From positions 1-52,251 of the forward strand of contig SVIU01000003.1 of NCBI GenBank assembly GCA_015069335.1: a stretch of DNA of 52,251 nucleotides, in the 5' to 3' direction. The notes beneath the pieces were generated by a model that worked only from the letters and a program-made list of their open reading frames with translations, was not told the DNA's origin and did no database searches. Position 1 is the first letter of the stretch; every line of letters starts with the position of its first letter. This DNA is from Clostridiales bacterium (GTDB lineage Bacteria; Bacillota; Clostridia; Christensenellales; UBA1242). Positions 10,501 through 19,822 of the stretch are shown piece by piece. The position numbers and the translations under genes are program-made.

Positions 10501-13500
10501 TTTATTTCGCCCGCAAACAAATTGCTTAGTTGACTTCTAAAGATATCTGTTGATGTAACATCAGACGCAAATGGCGTTGTGGCGGTTGTTGATGTGCCGT
10601 AAGCATAAGTCAAACTATATGATTTGGCATTTGCAACTTGAGCCCAAGTGATGTCACCCAATTGAGACATTGTTAATTCTGCACTTGCAGACAATCTAAC
10701 AACTGAAGTTTCTGCACTATAAGCAGAATTTATATAGCCCGTTGCTCCAATTGCTTGAACAGAAATTTTCCATTCGCCAACATCTTGCAACAAACCACTT
10801 TCCGCATCTAAAGTGTAGGTCGTATTTGCTCCAACCAAGTTGATTGTTTGTCTTACTGCCCCACGATAAACAAATTTGATATTATAGCCTGCAACTTCCG
10901 CGCCTGCAGTGTCAACATTCCAACTGATATCAACATTTGTTTGGGCATTGTCGCCAGCATTAGCTGTTATTGTAACATTGGTTGGTGCGTTGATTATTTT
11001 TACCTCTACATCATTTGAATATGCAGATGACAAATAATTTTCAGCGTCTAGTATAGTGTATTCATTTAACACCTTTTTAATTTTAATAAATTTTTGTCCA
11101 GTCAAACCATTTAAAATTGTTTGATATTCTGGCAATGTAAAATCTATGTTGTTGTTTTGACTTGGTGTAATATTTTTGTGATGTTCTTGAGTGATCTCAC
11201 CATTTTGCATACCAAAGAAACAAACATCATAGTAGTAATTTTCAAAAGGCAAATCTTCTTCATTTGACCAAGTTGCCTTGCTTTCTAATATTGTCAAGTT
11301 GCCATTTGTACTTAATTTTTCCAAACGAGTGAATGTATGGGGTTTTGTTGCACTATTTAAATAGAAGCAATAATTTGACTGAGTGTCGTTAACAGCCAAA
11401 TGCCTCATTGTAACCGTTTGCGCCTCACCAGTGATTGTTGTAAGATCTTGAATTTCGTTGTTGTTGCTTATAACCAACAATTTTTGTGCACCTGTTGGCA
11501 ACTGATAAACAAGAGTTTCGTCAACACCAACTTTAACACCTGTTGGTGATTGCAATCTAGTTATTGTAAATTTGTATATGGTTGTTGCACTTTCTATTTT
11601 TTCGGTTAGTGTCAAAACATAATCTTTTACATCCGCAAACAAAGCATTTGAAAGAGTTGTTGTTGTTACTCCACTTATTGTATTTTGACTTTGGAATAAA
11701 TCGTAAGTTGCGCCGTCTTTTGCAGTCCAATTTATTGTTAAGTTTTCACTTTCCTCATTTTCTGTTACTTCTACATTTAATGCCTCATCAGCCAATTGGA
11801 AGTAAAGTTTGTTGGAAACAGCAGAAATGTCAACTTGTGTGCCAGAAGAAATAAATGTTCCGTTTTCATACTTGCCAGCAATATTGCCATTTAAGTTTTC
11901 CAAAATGTACTCAACGCTTATTTCAACTGGTTGAGAAAGGTTAAACCCTTGTGCTTCAAAATTATATTTTGTCAAATCGTATTCATTTTTTGATGAACTT
12001 ATTTCCACTCCATCTGTTTTTGATGGTTGTCTGAACACAACCTTTTTAACAAAAGTTCCAGTTTTTGAAGTCTCCCAGGTTAGTTTCATTCCACCATTTG
12101 TTAATGTTATTGGGCTTCTAACAACTTTAAATTCAGAAACATCACTATCTAAATAGTAAACGCCATTTGTTATGTCTAGGTTTGAAATATATTGTATTCT
12201 TACAACATCTTCAGCATCACCCGACAATGTGTTTGATTCTTGACCATCAATCCAAATTTTTGTTGTTGCCCATGATGGTGCGTCAACTGCCGAAATAACT
12301 TCTTGGCCATCAAGCTTAAATTTTTGAGGCGCAGATGTTTTTATGACATTTACACTTGAATTATCTGAATTTGAGTATAGACTATTGCTCACGCTTGAAG
12401 CATAAACGTTAAAGACATACGTAAGCTTATTTTCTTCATCTCCTGGTTGATTAAAACATTCGGTTACATCAATGACAACCATGTCAGAAGAAGTGTGAGT
12501 TTTTGTTAAAGTTGGGTAAGCAACATTATTAACCGAAACATAATAAGTGTCAGCGCCATCAACCGGCTCAAAGCTCAACTGATAACCATCTCCCGATTCT
12601 GACCTGCCAAATTGCAAACTTGGCGAGTTTAGTTGTTTGCGGAAGGTTATTGAGGTTTTTGCCCAATCTGATGCACTTAACACTAAACCTTGTGTTGTTG
12701 GTTGTGTGCTTTGAGATGCTTCGGCCTTAACTTTAAAATCATATTCCCCGGCAGCCAATACTCTATATTCTATTTGTTGCTCGATTGTTTGCCCCTGCGT
12801 AACTGTGCCGGTGGTTTTGTTGATTATTTCCCACGAATATACAAATGGAACGGTTAAACCATAATCTGCTGACTGCCACTTAAAAGTGTTATCAGTTTGA
12901 TCAATTTGCAAGTTTGCACAAACGCTTAATTTATGAACGCTAAGCGAAGTTGCGCTGCTGTATGTGCATAGTCTTTCCACCAGCGCGTCAGCACCTGAAG
13001 CAATAATTGAAACAGTGTATGTTCCCACACTGGCAAACAGGTTGGAAACCTTGCCCACAACACCATTTGCAGAAATGCTGTCAAATGTTTGTCTTACCCC
13101 AGTTGGGCCTACAATTTCACAACCAAAATTGGTTGCGTTTTGTAAAGAGATGTTTGAAATAACATATCTTTCATAAGCCTCATCTTCGCCTGAAAGTTGA
13201 ATTTGCTGTATGCTGTGTTGCAAATTTTCAATTTGTCCAAGTTTGATAATTGTATATGCCTCACTCAATTGAGAGTTGATTTCATTACCGTTTGTTGTGC
13301 AAAGTTTAACCGTTAGGCTATATTCGCCAGCAACAATTTCCGTATCCGTAAAATCAATTTGGCAAGTGCCATTGTTCTGAGAAATTTCAGCACTTTCGTT
13401 TTCTAATAATTCGCCATTTAAATAAACTTCATAATTATTTCCGCTATTGGCATTAAACTGATCATGATAGGCCTTGTCTATTTCTAATGTGCCCGATGAT

Positions 13501-14672
13501 TTTATAAACTTAAAAATAGGTGCAGGAAGTTTTGTAACTGTGGCAGTTTCCACAGCACCACTGTTTAAATAATGCTTTGTTGTATCAAATTCCTGATTTT
13601 CGCCATTGTCGCCAAAAGCAATAACTTGCAACTTGTAGCCAACTGGCTCGTCGTATATTTCATCTGACAAATCAAAAACCGTTTGTGTTTGCGACTCCAA
13701 TTTTGAAATTGTTTCGGTTTTTATTAGGGTTTGGCTTGAGCCATCAACTTTGTAAACATTAACATTGTAGCCATAAACTCCGGTTTGTGTGTCAGTCCAA
13801 ACAAATTGACCATTTTTAACCTCCACTTGTGGAGTGCCTAGCCTTGAAAGTGTCAAAACTTGACCTTCTGTGCCAAAAACATTGGTGTCAGATTCTAAAG
13901 CTGAAATTACAGAAATTGAATAATCGGTTGCTTCATTTAGTTCACAAGCAAAAGTTTTTTCTGTAATTTTTTCACTTAACACACCGTCTTTTTTTACATA
14001 AAAATGAGTTATATTATTTTCCGCTTCCCAAGAAAGTGTGTTTGTTTGATCGTTGTATTTTATTGCTGTAGGAGCAGAAAGTTTTGTAAAGGTATATTTT
14101 TCAGAAAGTTCACTTGCGCCAACACCATTTCTGCCAAGGCAAGAAACTTCAACATCAAAAGTGCCAATTTCTGAAATTGCAAAACTGTTTGTATTTACAA
14201 TTTCTTGCTTAAAAGGCTCACCGTTTTTGGTTATGTTTATTTGATATTGAGTTGCAACAATGTTGCTTTCAGTTACTCTATCCCAAACAATATTTCCCTC
14301 AGCGTTGTCATAATGCACATTTGTTGGTGCAGAAAAATTGAAGGATGTTCCCTTGACTTCAATCTCTAAATAGCCATCATAATTTTGAGCAGTGATTATA
14401 ACAGTGCCTTCTTTTGTGGTTGTAACAACAGTTTGCCTTGGAGTAACCACTGCAATGCTATTGTCGCTGCTTTTAAACTGCACATCGGCAATGTTGCAGC
14501 CGGTTAATTCCACGTAGTCGGCAAGATCAATTTCTTGCTCGATTGCCATAAGAATTTTTGACTCTTTAAAAGTTAGGCTGCCTTTTGCACCACCGCCACA
14601 TGCACCAAAAAATAGTGCACTGCAAAATAGTGCGATACCAACCAAAATAAATTTAAAACCTTTGTTTTTCAT
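4515..14672 (-). CDS. Giant (3385 aa) modular lipoprotein with many Ig/FN3-like repeats
   Basis: Lipoprotein signal MKNKGFKFILVGIALFCSALFFGAC; N-terminal Big_2-like segment; repeated 'TKLxxP...ixWxxVxxAxxYxvxin' modules; C-terminal GTEENPYIV and GLUG-like (VGGLIGLNE) segment; uninterrupted frame. Confidence 0.88.
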   Translation of the reverse strand: MKNKGFKFILVGIALFCSALFFGACGGGAKGSLTFKESKILMAIEQEIDLADYVELTGCNIADVQFKSSDNSIAVVTPRQTVVTTTKEGTVIITAQNYDGYLEIEVKGTSFNFSAPTNVHYDNAEGNIVWDRVTESNIVATQYQINITKNGEPFKQEIVNTNSFAISEIGTFDVEVSCLGRNGVGASELSEKYTFTKLSAPTAIKYNDQTNTLSWEAENNITHFYVKKDGVLSEKITEKTFACELNEATDYSISVISALESDTNVFGTEGQVLTLSRLGTPQVEVKNGQFVWTDTQTGVYGYNVNVYKVDGSSQTLIKTETISKLESQTQTVFDLSDEIYDEPVGYKLQVIAFGDNGENQEFDTTKHYLNSGAVETATVTKLPAPIFKFIKSSGTLEIDKAYHDQFNANSGNNYEVYLNGELLENESAEISQNNGTCQIDFTDTEIVAGEYSLTVKLCTTNGNEINSQLSEAYTIIKLGQIENLQHSIQQIQLSGEDEAYERYVISNISLQNATNFGCEIVGPTGVRQTFDSISANGVVGKVSNLFASVGTYTVSIIASGADALVERLCTYSSATSLSVHKLSVCANLQIDQTDNTFKWQSADYGLTVPFVYSWEIINKTTGTVTQGQTIEQQIEYRVLAAGEYDFKVKAEASQSTQPTTQGLVLSASDWAKTSITFRKQLNSPSLQFGRSESGDGYQLSFEPVDGADTYYVSVNNVAYPTLTKTHTSSDMVVIDVTECFNQPGDEENKLTYVFNVYASSVSNSLYSNSDNSSVNVIKTSAPQKFKLDGQEVISAVDAPSWATTKIWIDGQESNTLSGDAEDVVRIQYISNLDITNGVYYLDSDVSEFKVVRSPITLTNGGMKLTWETSKTGTFVKKVVFRQPSKTDGVEISSSKNEYDLTKYNFEAQGFNLSQPVEISVEYILENLNGNIAGKYENGTFISSGTQVDISAVSNKLYFQLADEALNVEVTENEESENLTINWTAKDGATYDLFQSQNTISGVTTTTLSNALFADVKDYVLTLTEKIESATTIYKFTITRLQSPTGVKVGVDETLVYQLPTGAQKLLVISNNNEIQDLTTITGEAQTVTMRHLAVNDTQSNYCFYLNSATKPHTFTRLEKLSTNGNLTILESKATWSNEEDLPFENYYYDVCFFGMQNGEITQEHHKNITPSQNNNIDFTLPEYQTILNGLTGQKFIKIKKVLNEYTILDAENYLSSAYSNDVEVKIINAPTNVTITANAGDNAQTNVDISWNVDTAGAEVAGYNIKFVYRGAVRQTINLVGANTTYTLDAESGLLQDVGEWKISVQAIGATGYINSAYSAETSVVRLSASAELTMSQLGDITWAQVANAKSYSLTYAYGTSTTATTPFASDVTSTDIFRSQLSNLFAGEIKLTLVAMGDGQTTLSSIKEATVERIAMPQLTFTSKHIVIDNYSTYGNNVKFMILAKIGGREILNQLATVEKDGVLNVIKYGESYRYLDDNSLVDMTVQQTIDFSIYAVDQNQKQIPSNVVEKTVTTTVSATELGFYRDQNSIIHFSAKNNNNVAIANVLIDGQIVEDYNTSDINFEITDLVLKQKFANNWTITVQCLGGIHGEILYLDGNPVSISGTKLGVTAQIEASDGSINWQAVTGASNYVLNVDNTHYLADYTTHTSETLQGERFDGGQHNVAIRAVGNVGSEFVSANIVFDGDYSEPYSVTKLNAVNDFSVTYGFFTFTEQNIDVENHAYTMQVYTINQQNGSLAEMLGEYSLQTYAFPTQDSNTYYYCQELYNHLASYENLGVKIYCKTTQEGYVYSDFANITYAGETAPYIKVARLQNAGAIELYHEQMGGTVENPIYDYTITKAKWEQNPNTENVYLFNINGVTNVVSTNHGYTLDPDKNWGAGVYNISFAQLGSSALTTGRLAYLTADFSIPLTVTKLPSVNIYVTTTVSAPIENMIKFDRVSGANQYTCYVNESYYKTVGINDSNTTFMLKDILQTATEYTFAMRAINTTDVTVLASSMSVLKDINENDEPQDITIKKLPNLSMPKIKDGSLYFELSGISALGDIQNNNGIMSPFFTSGMDGLKNGIEVLYNRDLNDDGSIGGENGSGDGLIEIVFKTTNNPAVTYSYVDTVINFLGEVKPTSFEELVMEAKHWEQLANFNNSLKGGFNSLDYNLHDISSRLQLPAGEYTLSIRQLGLSQQTNAEGALVSNFSSDFISVGTFYVAPAPTIKAVDNSNDGSYNLIFNNVNTNSNYLTASNTEYQLVAVYHDEETDKLKRKVLKTVNANAEAKPNSISLVDLVESGQLNSDVQQIFVQVMGNNSNVLNGKPSGFINIRVLDPVQAHVERGVIKWADQENASGFKIFYTEDGGSAEDLESYIKMPGTTVDNWSWDGQRLTSTRANKTIWYNLSIQAHGSQGFTISEGDSFTLSGTKTNLGQICKLPTVDNDATAVNSISIINGLYVWSHVENATQYDAFVGKNPENLTQQQNVANNIAGQIQYETQVDGDDVYYYCFTAVGTLTGQLGSATQIYLTSNMSKQNQGARVEEITEVNFTNGVISWEPGMITGNYKLTFSATKNGEPEDPIVIFTTETFIDTNSHAKLMNYGTYNVKIQAAWEGKAAVTNTDAYYLISNTTRNTNEVDYTKFDPVENISVKGGIISWNFGNSNGVPNANYKFVLDFSTTIDGTLQTSQIIVEPTDENIKDGKYFYEGVVFENIAISTEDNITLNIYVVAAEQVVENYVKSQTTQMKDISQYESIKPEYIKVKLSQAESTYGNLEISWDEYDDRGSGLTYEIKFEGIEQTYQTDSKTFIADHDFNLGTIEDEGVVISIRVIPKSNNDGTSTTGYISSTWTEKTISSPSRISDLVYNQETYTLTWSWVGSSDNNSYQYKIIDEVTYKDATTGQDITTSYIVYSDIDDTQYQPFHIGTHEISIAVIVRNSDDSAFMSGYETAAVCVFDIFETGNGTEENPYIVADETQFNNMKYRLSKDLKNNYYGIVQVEEDGTEYITKLEDNKKSDIYYFKQESNLIVNIDEHNSVDNTLHATDEVPFNNIYDGDKYALTLNYSHDAGLKNDLNISLFGVLGDLAEIKNVKLFFTFVSDEKGGLEEYNCLSPEAINITDETATITVLSSKNYGKITNIMIGEPESAIKIGTKFKHLNFTFISEYNYGTLRDIYNYYNIDIKYFGDNEQSANIASLVMTNEKTIKGVKNCGNISVYGSGVNTSTNIGGIAVENVGGEIIAAANTSKITAADTICNIGGIVAYVTHKGKTGSLSYCYSTTEFDVYSTRDIGSFVVGGLIGLNETINFEISYSYADITKPASSQTTIYQILGKTTDIKALSVYYKSSEISGAERDFNGVEYYNNIADIIAVEGMSKDNELYTFDETTGSLQWESVFEASWQEVVE

Positions 14673-14835
14673 AACTTTCTTCCTTTATGTTTTGTTTTGC
14701 ATATTACTTGCAAATATTTTAACACTTTTTGCAATATTTTATCAAATAAAATACGGCAATATTTTATATTAAATATAAATATTTAAAATTTGCCCACATT
14801 TACAAAATAAATTTTCAATTATTTTTTTAATAAAA

Positions 14836-14882
14836 AACACCCAAAAAAACCACAAATTAAGGTTTTTTGAGCATTTTTTTGA
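14836..14882 (-). terminator. Terminator downstream of the SPOCS/LysM gene
   Basis: CAAAAAACC..GGTTTTTTTG hairpin plus T-tract on the minus strand. Confidence 0.5.
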
Positions 14883-14911
14883 TTTTTTTATTAATTTTTA
14901 CATATTTTTTG

Positions 14912-16450
14912 TTAATTTTTTGCTAATTTTTTTTGAAAATAAAGTGCAATATTCTGATCGCGGTCAAGCGGGTCAACAAGGTCTGGATTTTGAGAAATTA
15001 TTGTTTCGGTTGGTATTTTTAAATTTTTTGCAATGTCCCAAAAACTCTCGCCAGCCTTGCCAAAATATATTTCAACAGCGCCATCTCTTTGAGGCAACGC
15101 CCCCAAACTTTCAACCTTGCTTACCATTGCAACTGGTTGTTTGCAACTTACATTTACAAATGCTTTTGCTTTTGCATCAAAATATATTTCTCTGCCACGT
15201 TTGACCATTACGTCAACATCACTCAAGCAAATATACGCCTCTAAAAACGCATTTTCTGATACTTCAGTTTTTTTATTTAACACATAAGGAATTTCAATTT
15301 CCACAGCTTGCAACGAGCCAAGTTCGTCATTTAAATATATAACATTCGCAGAAATTATGCCCTCAACATACATTTTGCCATCAGAGACATAGTTGTTGCT
15401 TATTGACACATTAAGGTTGTTTGCACACAAAAATTTATCAACCCTTGGTTGGCTTTCTAAAAGCGTAACATTCCCCTCGATTTTTTCTTCTATATATTCA
15501 TTGTTGCAAGGTTTGAAGCAATCTTGTTTGTCGTTTAGCACCGATAAAACCTCTTGGGTGGAATATAAGTCTTCGGCAGTCAAAACAATGCTTGTTTCAA
15601 AAACATTAACGCAAGCAACAACTGGAACATTTGTGCCAATTATTGTGTCGCCGTCATCTTTTTCTTCTAGTTCAACAGTTATACCCTCATTTATTACGCT
15701 TGCAAAAATTTCGGCATCAAAGTCCTTGTTTGTGTTTTCAACTTCAATTTCTTGCTTGAAGTTGCGTGAAATGGTTATTGTTTCAAGCTCTGACGGATCT
15801 TGTTTGTTGGCATAAAGCACTTTTGTGTGCATTTCGCCCTCGATTGATACAAAATTTGTGCCAACCGTCCATTCTTTTACAAGCACATCGGTGTTTGTCA
15901 TCAACACCTTTTTGACTCCGTCTTTTACTGTTGCCTCAAGCGTTTCTTCAAACCTTGTGCATGATTGACTTTTTAAGGCAACGACTTCTTTTTCGGCATT
16001 TTTAACACACACACCTTGCGCGCAATCTTTTAAATATGTCATATCTTTATTTGTGTTTAAAACACCACAAAATTCAATTGTTACAACAACCTTAACTTGA
16101 TTTCCAATTTCTTTGTCAAAATCTACGCCAACCACTTTTGCGCACAAATTAATTTTTGTTGCCGGCGTTATGTTTTCGTTGGTTAGTTTATGCACAAAAG
16201 GGCTGACCGATGTTTGATTATTAAGTTCGCCCGTCTCGGTAACATAAACCAAATTTGTAACCACTTTGCCCGACACATTGCACTCTTTGTTTAGTGCCTC
16301 AATGGGCAAATCTAAATCCACCCTGCAATTAGACGATAAAATTTTTAAAACACCATCGCCCTCAATTGATATATTGCTTTCAAGCACCATTTGCTCTGGT
16401 TGCAATTTAACTTTGTTTAGCAATTGAATATTGTCATAAATATTTTCCAT
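14912..16450 (-). CDS. SPOCS (DUF3794) domain protein with C-terminal LysM
   Basis: Repeated SPOCS-like modules, then LysM-like KAGESFWDIAKNLKIPTETIISQNPDLVDPLDRDQNIALYF. Confidence 0.85.
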   Translation of the reverse strand: MENIYDNIQLLNKVKLQPEQMVLESNISIEGDGVLKILSSNCRVDLDLPIEALNKECNVSGKVVTNLVYVTETGELNNQTSVSPFVHKLTNENITPATKINLCAKVVGVDFDKEIGNQVKVVVTIEFCGVLNTNKDMTYLKDCAQGVCVKNAEKEVVALKSQSCTRFEETLEATVKDGVKKVLMTNTDVLVKEWTVGTNFVSIEGEMHTKVLYANKQDPSELETITISRNFKQEIEVENTNKDFDAEIFASVINEGITVELEEKDDGDTIIGTNVPVVACVNVFETSIVLTAEDLYSTQEVLSVLNDKQDCFKPCNNEYIEEKIEGNVTLLESQPRVDKFLCANNLNVSISNNYVSDGKMYVEGIISANVIYLNDELGSLQAVEIEIPYVLNKKTEVSENAFLEAYICLSDVDVMVKRGREIYFDAKAKAFVNVSCKQPVAMVSKVESLGALPQRDGAVEIYFGKAGESFWDIAKNLKIPTETIISQNPDLVDPLDRDQNIALYFQKKLAKN

Positions 16451-16602
16451 AAAACCTCCACTCGTTAGAATATTTTATTTTGCAAAATACAAAAATATGA
16501 CTGGAATAACAAATAAAATGTACACAACTTAAATTTGCCCGCAAAATTGTTTTTGTCAAAACTTGCTTGTACAATTTTATATATTTATCGGCGAAGCCAT
16601 CC

Positions 16603-16651
16603 TTCACTATTCACTATTCACTATTCACTTTTCACTATTCACTATTCACTC
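16603..16651. repeat. Heptanucleotide tandem repeat (TTCACTA, 7 copies)
   Basis: TTCACTA x3, TTCACTT, TTCACTA x2, TTCACTC, followed by hairpin gcctcgccttagcgaggc. Confidence 0.9.
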
Positions 16652-16671
16652 GCCTCGCCTTAGCGAGGCTG

Positions 16672-18975
16672 CTATCTTTCAAACACCTTTGCCACAATAA
16701 CACTCATATCATCTTTTGCCACTTTTCCATTAAGAGTTAAAACCTTATTGACAATTGCCTCCGCCATTTCTTGCGGGTTGCTATTTGACAAGTTGTTTAC
16801 AAAATCTCTTAGTTTATCAAGGCTTTTAAAGCCGTCACTAATGCCGTCGGTAAACAAAACAATGCGGTCGCCACTTGTTAAATACATTTGCTTGTTTTGA
16901 GTTTGAACATTTTGCACGATGCCAAGTGGCAAAGCTTCTAGACTTATTGTGTCAATTGTTTCTTTATGTTTTACAAAACTCTCTGGTGCACCCATTTTCA
17001 CAAAGTCGCCTACGCCTTCACGTGTGTCAATAACACACAAGTCAAGGGCGGAAAAAACATCATCTTTGCCCAAACTTAAAAGTTTGTTAACGCTGGATAA
17101 AATAATATCTTTATCAAAGCCGGCTTTATAAAAATTTTCTATTAAGCCAATGGCTGTACTGCTGACTTCTTCTGCCTTTTTGCCACTACCCATCCCGTCG
17201 CAAAGGGCAAACAAATATTTGCTGTCGCTGATTTTTATTATAGAATAACAGTCGCCACTCGAAACCGAGCCGGTTTTGGTTTTGGTGGCAACTCCAAACA
17301 CGCAATCGTACTTTGGCTCGGATTTTAAGGTTAAAATTTGCCAACCCGCCCTTGCGCTACTCGCCTCATCACAAACCGCCATTTTATGCCCACAAACCTT
17401 GCTTACAACTTTTTCTATGCCAGCCTTTAGACTATCTTCTTTTCTAACCGCCAAGGTTACCGAAAGCACTTGATTATTGTCCTCAAACACCAGTGCGTCA
17501 GAACAAATTATGTTGTTGTAAGTGAGTTCATCCAATATTTTTTTCTCTTTGCCTTTTTCAAAATTTACACCGCTGTTTACTTCCAAACTAAGCGAGCGCA
17601 TAATGTTGGAAACGCCCAAAAGTTGTTCGGCAAGCAAAACCTTGCTTGCGTCAATGTTGTTCATAAGCCCCGCATAACTTTTGTATTGCTCCAAAAGTTG
17701 GTTTATGCTTGTAACCAAAGAATTTAATTTGTCGCACTTACCTGCAAACAAGGTTGGCACATCCAAAAGTGTAACCTTGCCCTTTTCAAAGCCTATATCT
17801 ATCATTTGGCAAAGCTGACTTTCGGTTTCACTTTCAAACATTTTGTAACACTTTGCCCTGTGCGGACACTGACCACAGGAATTAACCTTTATTTCATTTA
17901 AAAGCATTTTTTTAGCACTTGCGTTAACCAAGCCACCGCTTATCATACTTCTAAACACCTTGTTCATCTCAGCAAACACATCACTAAGTTCAACAAGCCT
18001 GCGATAAAGCAATTCGCGGTTTCTGTTTATTACACTAGCTTGCGTTAGCCCAAACAAACTTTCTTGCAATTTGCTACTATAACCATCCAAAATTTTGCTT
18101 GGAATCAAAATAAAACACAAGACTGCAGCAAGCACTGGCAATACGCTCAAAATGTTAAAGGAGTAATAAAAATTTAAATAAAGCCCACTTAAGACTTCGC
18201 TTGCAATAAGCGCAACACAAGAAATATATTTGTTTTTTGTTTTAAAAATGCAACAAGTCAAGCCATAAATTAACATAACTGCCAAATAAGTTGGATTATT
18301 GCCAAACATCAAACTGCCCACACCCATAGCGCTCGCTAACATTATTACGCTGGTTGATTTTGAAACATAGGCATACACCAAAAGGCAAAGTGCACCAAAA
18401 AATTTTATTAAATCCACATTAAAAAATGAGAGAGAAGCCATTCCGCAAAAAATTGACGCAACAAAAATAAACCCGCAAATATGCTCTAGGCTTGTCCTTT
18501 TGCCACCAAGGCCTCTAACGCAAATGCCCTCAAACAACTTAAGCACCATAAACATATACAAAAGGCCTAGCAAAAATTCAGCAAAAACATAATATATGTT
18601 AAAGTTTAAATAATATATTTTAATAAACAGACTGGTTATATTGCTTATGCATGCATAAATCAAAATATGTAAAGGTTTTATTGGTTTTTTTAATTTATAA
18701 TGTATTGCATAAAACAATAAACTAACAATCACCATTGACGCATTGCCCACAAGCAACAAAAGTGAAAAATTGCTCAAAAAACTCGCAAGCAAAAAAATAC
18801 TGCCCAAAACAATAATATTTTGATTGCACCACACAAGTGCAAAAAACACGCCAAACGCAAAAGGAAAAATTGCGTAATTAATTCCCGCTTTAAATAAAAC
18901 AAAAAATAAGCAAAAAAATATTAAATATTTTAAAAAAATACCTAATTTTGTTGCAAAAAACTGTTTATTTTCCAT
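16672..18975 (-). CDS. spoIIE: Stage II sporulation protein E (PP2C phosphatase)
   Basis: N-terminal multi-TM region; Cys-rich CGQCPHRAKCYKMF; PP2C motifs ALCDGMGSGKKAEEVS and IVLFTDGISDGF. Confidence 0.93.
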   Translation of the reverse strand: MENKQFFATKLGIFLKYLIFFCLFFVLFKAGINYAIFPFAFGVFFALVWCNQNIIVLGSIFLLASFLSNFSLLLLVGNASMVIVSLLFYAIHYKLKKPIKPLHILIYACISNITSLFIKIYYLNFNIYYVFAEFLLGLLYMFMVLKLFEGICVRGLGGKRTSLEHICGFIFVASIFCGMASLSFFNVDLIKFFGALCLLVYAYVSKSTSVIMLASAMGVGSLMFGNNPTYLAVMLIYGLTCCIFKTKNKYISCVALIASEVLSGLYLNFYYSFNILSVLPVLAAVLCFILIPSKILDGYSSKLQESLFGLTQASVINRNRELLYRRLVELSDVFAEMNKVFRSMISGGLVNASAKKMLLNEIKVNSCGQCPHRAKCYKMFESETESQLCQMIDIGFEKGKVTLLDVPTLFAGKCDKLNSLVTSINQLLEQYKSYAGLMNNIDASKVLLAEQLLGVSNIMRSLSLEVNSGVNFEKGKEKKILDELTYNNIICSDALVFEDNNQVLSVTLAVRKEDSLKAGIEKVVSKVCGHKMAVCDEASSARAGWQILTLKSEPKYDCVFGVATKTKTGSVSSGDCYSIIKISDSKYLFALCDGMGSGKKAEEVSSTAIGLIENFYKAGFDKDIILSSVNKLLSLGKDDVFSALDLCVIDTREGVGDFVKMGAPESFVKHKETIDTISLEALPLGIVQNVQTQNKQMYLTSGDRIVLFTDGISDGFKSLDKLRDFVNNLSNSNPQEMAEAIVNKVLTLNGKVAKDDMSVIVAKVFER

Positions 18976-19042
18976 ATTTAACCCCATTTTTAATTAATTT
19001 ATTACAAATGGAATTTTACACTATATATTAAAAATAATAAAA

Positions 19043-19080
19043 AAAGAAATATGACCATTATTGTCGTATTTCTTTTATTT
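19043..19080 (-). terminator. Terminator downstream of mscL
   Basis: AAAGAAATA..TATTTCTTT stem with flanking A/T tracts. Confidence 0.6.
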
Positions 19081-19092
19081 TTAAGAAATTAT

Positions 19093-19821
19093 TTATTTTT
19101 TGTTTTTTGTTGTTGTTTTTGTTTTTTTGCTTTGTGATTTTTCTTCAGTCTTTTGCGGCTCTTGGGCAGCGGGCTCGGCTGTTTCTTTTGCAGGTTCTTT
19201 TTCTGCCACTTGCTCCAACACTTCGGCAACTTGCTCTTTTACAACCGCCTCGTCTTTTTCGCCAATTGATCTTTTTAAAAGATCTCTAATTTCCATTAAA
19301 AGTGCTTCTTCTTTGGTTGGCTCTGGAAGTGGTAGTGGCTCGTTTGGTTTTGTTTCTTTTAAAACTTCTTCAACTGAACCGTCTTTGTTTTCGGCTTCTA
19401 GTTTTTCAACATCCACGCCTTGCTTTTTTAATTTTTTCTTATCTTTTGCAGATAATTCTTTTATGTTTTTCTTTAATAATTCAGCTGTTTTTCTGAATCT
19501 TTCTCTAGAAACGTTAACAATTTTTACCGCCAAGAACAAACACATTGCAATAATCAAAAAGTCAACTATTGCCTGCAAAAACGCTCCATAACTTATTGCA
19601 TTTTCTGGAATGTTGTTGGCTGGGTCGGCTGGTGAGATAACCCATTTCCAGTCAGCCATACTCACACCGCCAGTTGCAAGACCAATAAGTGGCATAATTA
19701 TGCTGTTTACTAATGTGTTGATAATTTTGTTGAAAGCATTACCTAAAACAACGGCAATTGCTAAATCTAATATATTTCCTTTTGATATAAACTTTTTAAA
19801 TTCTCCAAAAAACTTTTTCAT
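19093..19821 (-). CDS. mscL: Large-conductance mechanosensitive channel with long charged C-terminal extension
   Basis: [40 protein letters not shown]...[21 protein letters not shown]; then about 130 aa K/E/P-rich tail. Confidence 0.92.
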   Translation of the reverse strand: MKKFFGEFKKFISKGNILDLAIAVVLGNAFNKIINTLVNSIIMPLIGLATGGVSMADWKWVISPADPANNIPENAISYGAFLQAIVDFLIIAMCLFLAVKIVNVSRERFRKTAELLKKNIKELSAKDKKKLKKQGVDVEKLEAENKDGSVEEVLKETKPNEPLPLPEPTKEEALLMEIRDLLKRSIGEKDEAVVKEQVAEVLEQVAEKEPAKETAEPAAQEPQKTEEKSQSKKTKTTTKNKK

Positions 19822-19822
19822 T

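Noticed and set aside
4951-14244. Numerous plus-strand ORFs of 60-90 aa inside the giant lipoprotein gene
   Set aside because: They lie antisense to a continuous, well-supported coding frame, lack SD sequences and have low-complexity L/H/Q/C-rich translations.
19100-19591. 163-aa plus-strand ORF opposite mscL
   Set aside because: Antisense shadow of the E/K/P-rich MscL tail; F/S-rich translation is typical of reverse reading.
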